From NCBI GenBank assembly GCA_958439195.1, contig OY288177.1:1-22844 (forward strand): 22,844 nt of DNA, read 5' to 3'. The notes beneath the pieces were generated by a model that was given only the letters and a program-made list of their open reading frames with translations, had not been told where the DNA came from and did no database searches. Shown here piece after piece: positions 20,800-22,844 of the stretch. This stretch comes from an uncultured Paracoccaceae bacterium (GTDB lineage: Bacteria; Pseudomonadota; Alphaproteobacteria; Rhodobacterales; Rhodobacteraceae). How positions within the stretch are numbered: position 1 is the first letter of the stretch; each line of letters begins with the position of its first letter. A program made the position numbers and the translations under genes.

Positions 20800-22844
20800 T
20801 TAGACCACATGCAAATAGGGCGCGCCTGCCGTCACTGTGCCAATCCGCACCGCCTTCACGCCCGCATCTGCCAATGCCGCCAGCACTGCCCTGGCGTGAT
20901 CCTCCGGCACGGCCGCCAACAACGGCCCCGCCGTCTGCGGATCGAACAACAGCGCCCCGCGCGCGCCCCCCGGCACGCTCATCCGGCCTGCCACAGCCGC
21001 GCGGTTCGCAGACGCAAGGGAACTTTCCACCCCCTGCGCCGCCAGACCCTCTGCCCCGTCCAGCAGCGGCAGCGCATCCAACGCAATCCGGCCCGCAACG
21101 CCAGACGCCTCCAGCATCTCCAGCAGATGTCCGGCCAGCCCGAAGCCCGTCACATCCGTCATGGCATGGGCCACGGGGGCAAGGATCGCCGCCGCCTTGT
21201 CCTGCGGCACGGTCATCGACGCCCAGCATCCCGCCACCGCCACACCCAGAACCGCGCCCGGAATGCGCGCCAGCGCCATATCCGCCGCCATGATCGTGCC
21301 AGACCCAAGCGCCTTGGTCAGGATCAATGCATCCCCCGGCCGCGCCCCGGCCTTGGTTACAGGCCGCGCGGCAAGCCCCGTGACGGTGAAACCGATCGTC
21401 AGTTCCGCACCCACGGTGGTATGCCCGCCCACCACATCCGCACCCGCGGCGCGAAACACCTCGGCCGCCGCATCCATGATTTCGGCCAGCATGTCGGCCT
21501 GCAAGGTGCCCGACAAACGCGGCAGCGTCACCTGCGCCAACGCCACCTGCGGTGCGGCCCCCATCGCCCATATGTCACCCAGCGCATGCACCGCCGCAAT
21601 CCGCGCCATCAGCCGCGCATCGGCACAGGTCGCGCGCAGATGATCGGTGGTGATCACCTGCACCCCGTCGCCATGTCGCAACACCGCCGCATCATCCCCC
21701 GGCCCCGACAGGACATCCGCCCGTCGTGGCGCCGGCAGCCCCTGCAACGCAGTATCCAATGCCCCCGGCCCAACCTTGGCCCCGCACCCGCCGCACAGGG
21801 GCCGGTCGCCCATCGCCGCGTCCACGCCTTGCGCGGTCACTTCTGGCAGCGCCCGCGACATCACCGGATAATCCCCGAACCTGTCCATGAATTTACGGTC
21901 GATCCGGTCCTTCAATCGCCACAGCCAGGCCCCGCCTGTCCGCAGCCCGAACTTGTCGGCCAGCGCCTCACGCGGGCCAAGCGACACCAGCTTCAGATAA
22001 TCCCTTTGCGGCTGAAAGGTCTGCAACGGCCTGCCCGCCGCCACGGCCCGCAAGTTGTGCAGCAAGACAGGCGCCGCGCGCACCGCATAAACCCCGGCCT
22101 TGGGTCGCGGCGCATGGGTCAGATGCGCGCAATCCCCCGCCGCAAAGATGGCCGGGTCCGATGTCCGCAGATGCCGGTCCACCGCGACAAACCCCTCCTG
22201 TAACGTCAAACCCGTATGGGCCAGCCACCCCTGTGGCCGCGCCCCCGCCACCGACAGGGTAAAATCCGAACCCAAGGTGCGGCCATCCGACAGCCGCACG
22301 TGATCTGCCCCGATCTCCACGGCGCGCACCCCGGTGCGCAGCGACACCCCCGCCGTGTCCAGCCGCGCCAGCAACGTTTCACGCGCGCGCGCCCCGATCC
22401 CCGGCAAGGCCACAGCGCCCTGTTCCACCAGCGCGATCTGTGGTGTTCGCCCGGCGTCCCGCAACCGATGCGCTGACGCCAGCGCCAGCTCCACCCCGCC
22501 GACACCCGCGCCGATCAGCACCAGCCGTGGTTCCGCCTTGGCCTGCGCCACAAACGCCTCCCACCGCCGTGCGTAATCCCCCAACGGCTTCGCCGCCACC
22601 GCATGTTGAGCAAACCCCGGCACATCCGGCAGGTCTGACCCGATGCCGATATCCAACGACAAGACGTCATAGCGCAGCGCCCCGCGCCCCGCCAAAACCA
22701 CCTGCTTTGCGCCCCGGTCAATGCCCACGGCCCGGTCCAGGATCACCCGCGCCCCGGCAAACCGCGCCAGCCGGACCAGATCGATCATGATCTCATCCGC
22801 CCGGTAATGCGCCGCGATCAGCCCCGGCAACATCCCCGTGTAAG
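20800..22844 (-). CDS. selD: Selenide, water dikinase SelD with N-terminal FAD/NAD oxidoreductase domain (5' end beyond window)
   Basis: The frame runs to the window edge. The codons before the first visible ATG (22833) read Y-T-G, continuing into MLPGLIAAHYRADEI, so the true N-terminus lies outside. Counting from 22833, residues 1-330 are a pyridine-nucleotide-disulfide oxidoreductase related to NADH dehydrogenases (GAGVGGVE 108-115; FAAGDCAHL 230-238). Residues about 345-677 are SelD (CGGCGAK 347-353, GDDAAVLRHGDG, RIAAVHALGDIWAMGAAPQV, GGHTTVGAELTIG, AMTDVTGFGLAGHLLEMLEA). Cys350 aligns with catalytic Cys17 of E. coli SelD and Lys353 with Lys20; the Cys19 position is Ala. SelD makes selenophosphate from selenide and ATP for selenoproteins or selenouridine tRNA. 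This fusion is a known architecture; the oxidoreductase half may supply reduced selenium. Confidence 0.93.
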   Translation of the reverse strand, partial: YTGMLPGLIAAHYRADEIMIDLVRLARFAGARVILDRAVGIDRGAKQVVLAGRGALRYDVLSLDIGIGSDLPDVPGFAQHAVAAKPLGDYARRWEAFVAQAKAEPRLVLIGAGVGGVELALASAHRLRDAGRTPQIALVEQGAVALPGIGARARETLLARLDTAGVSLRTGVRAVEIGADHVRLSDGRTLGSDFTLSVAGARPQGWLAHTGLTLQEGFVAVDRHLRTSDPAIFAAGDCAHLTHAPRPKAGVYAVRAAPVLLHNLRAVAAGRPLQTFQPQRDYLKLVSLGPREALADKFGLRTGGAWLWRLKDRIDRKFMDRFGDYPVMSRALPEVTAQGVDAAMGDRPLCGGCGAKVGPGALDTALQGLPAPRRADVLSGPGDDAAVLRHGDGVQVITTDHLRATCADARLMARIAAVHALGDIWAMGAAPQVALAQVTLPRLSGTLQADMLAEIMDAAAEVFRAAGADVVGGHTTVGAELTIGFTVTGLAARPVTKAGARPGDALILTKALGSGTIMAADMALARIPGAVLGVAVAGCWASMTVPQDKAAAILAPVAHAMTDVTGFGLAGHLLEMLEASGVAGRIALDALPLLDGAEGLAAQGVESSLASANRAAVAGRMSVPGGARGALLFDPQTAGPLLAAVPEDHARAVLAALADAGVKAVRIGTVTAGAPYLHVV

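Noticed and set aside
20554..22203. A 549-codon plus-strand frame opposite selD
   Set aside because: Arg/His/Pro-rich shadow of the SelD fusion gene. The minus-strand frame has catalytic motifs throughout.
1..22844. Insertion sequences, prophage genes, CRISPR arrays or riboswitches elsewhere in the window
   Set aside because: I looked for transposase or integrase motifs, regularly spaced repeats and known riboswitch cores and found none. The only regulatory RNA candidate is the amiC leader.

Overview
The window is GC-rich and densely coded, with codon use and gene families typical of an alphaproteobacterium, most likely a Rhodobacterales (Roseobacter/Paracoccaceae-type) chromosome. The taxonomic pointers are the SelD protein fused to an N-terminal pyridine-nucleotide-disulfide oxidoreductase, the MocD/MocE-type oxygenase pair, and fructose/inositol-type CUT2 sugar transporter genes. 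The assignment is inferred from gene content; no rRNA or other marker gene is present.

Layout. (1) Positions 1-2252, minus strand: an exbB-exbD-exbD-tonB operon energising outer-membrane uptake. The second exbD carries two apparent single-base deletions. (2) Positions 2390-7497, minus strand: a sugar/cyclitol uptake block made of ATPase, permease, periplasmic binding protein, a xylose-isomerase-like TIM-barrel enzyme and a LacI-family regulator. (3) Positions 7647-9879, plus strand, divergent from the regulator: a membrane desaturase/hydroxylase-family protein, a MocE-type Rieske ferredoxin and a PanB-like protein that appears to lack the canonical PanB metal ligands. Blocks 2 and 3 together resemble the rhizobial rhizopine (moc) catabolic genes. 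They are tied by related inverted repeats in both regulatory intergenic regions, so I read them as one catabolic regulon for an inositol-like, possibly O-methylated, compound.

(4) Positions 9970-17858, minus strand: a seven-gene operon, amiC-amiR-permease-permease-binding protein-acetamidase/formamidase-double ATPase, with mostly overlapping or near-adjacent genes. The amide sensor AmiC and the ANTAR antiterminator AmiR are the first two genes. The leader in front of them holds a good sigma70-like promoter, an intrinsic-terminator-like hairpin and a competing antiterminator pairing, which suggests an amide-induced operon controlling itself by antitermination. (5) Positions 18053-18455: no recognisable gene. 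(6) Positions 18456-18571: an elongator-type tRNA-Met(CAT) with its own promoter. (7) Positions 18585-20588: a stand-alone HyuA-type hydantoinase/oxoprolinase subunit. (8) Positions 20800-22844: the oxidoreductase-SelD fusion, running off the window edge.

The strongest candidates for something undescribed are the moc-like regulon with its divergent PanB-fold enzyme, and the self-attenuated AmiC/AmiR amide-uptake operon. No mobile element, CRISPR array, rRNA or replication origin was seen.
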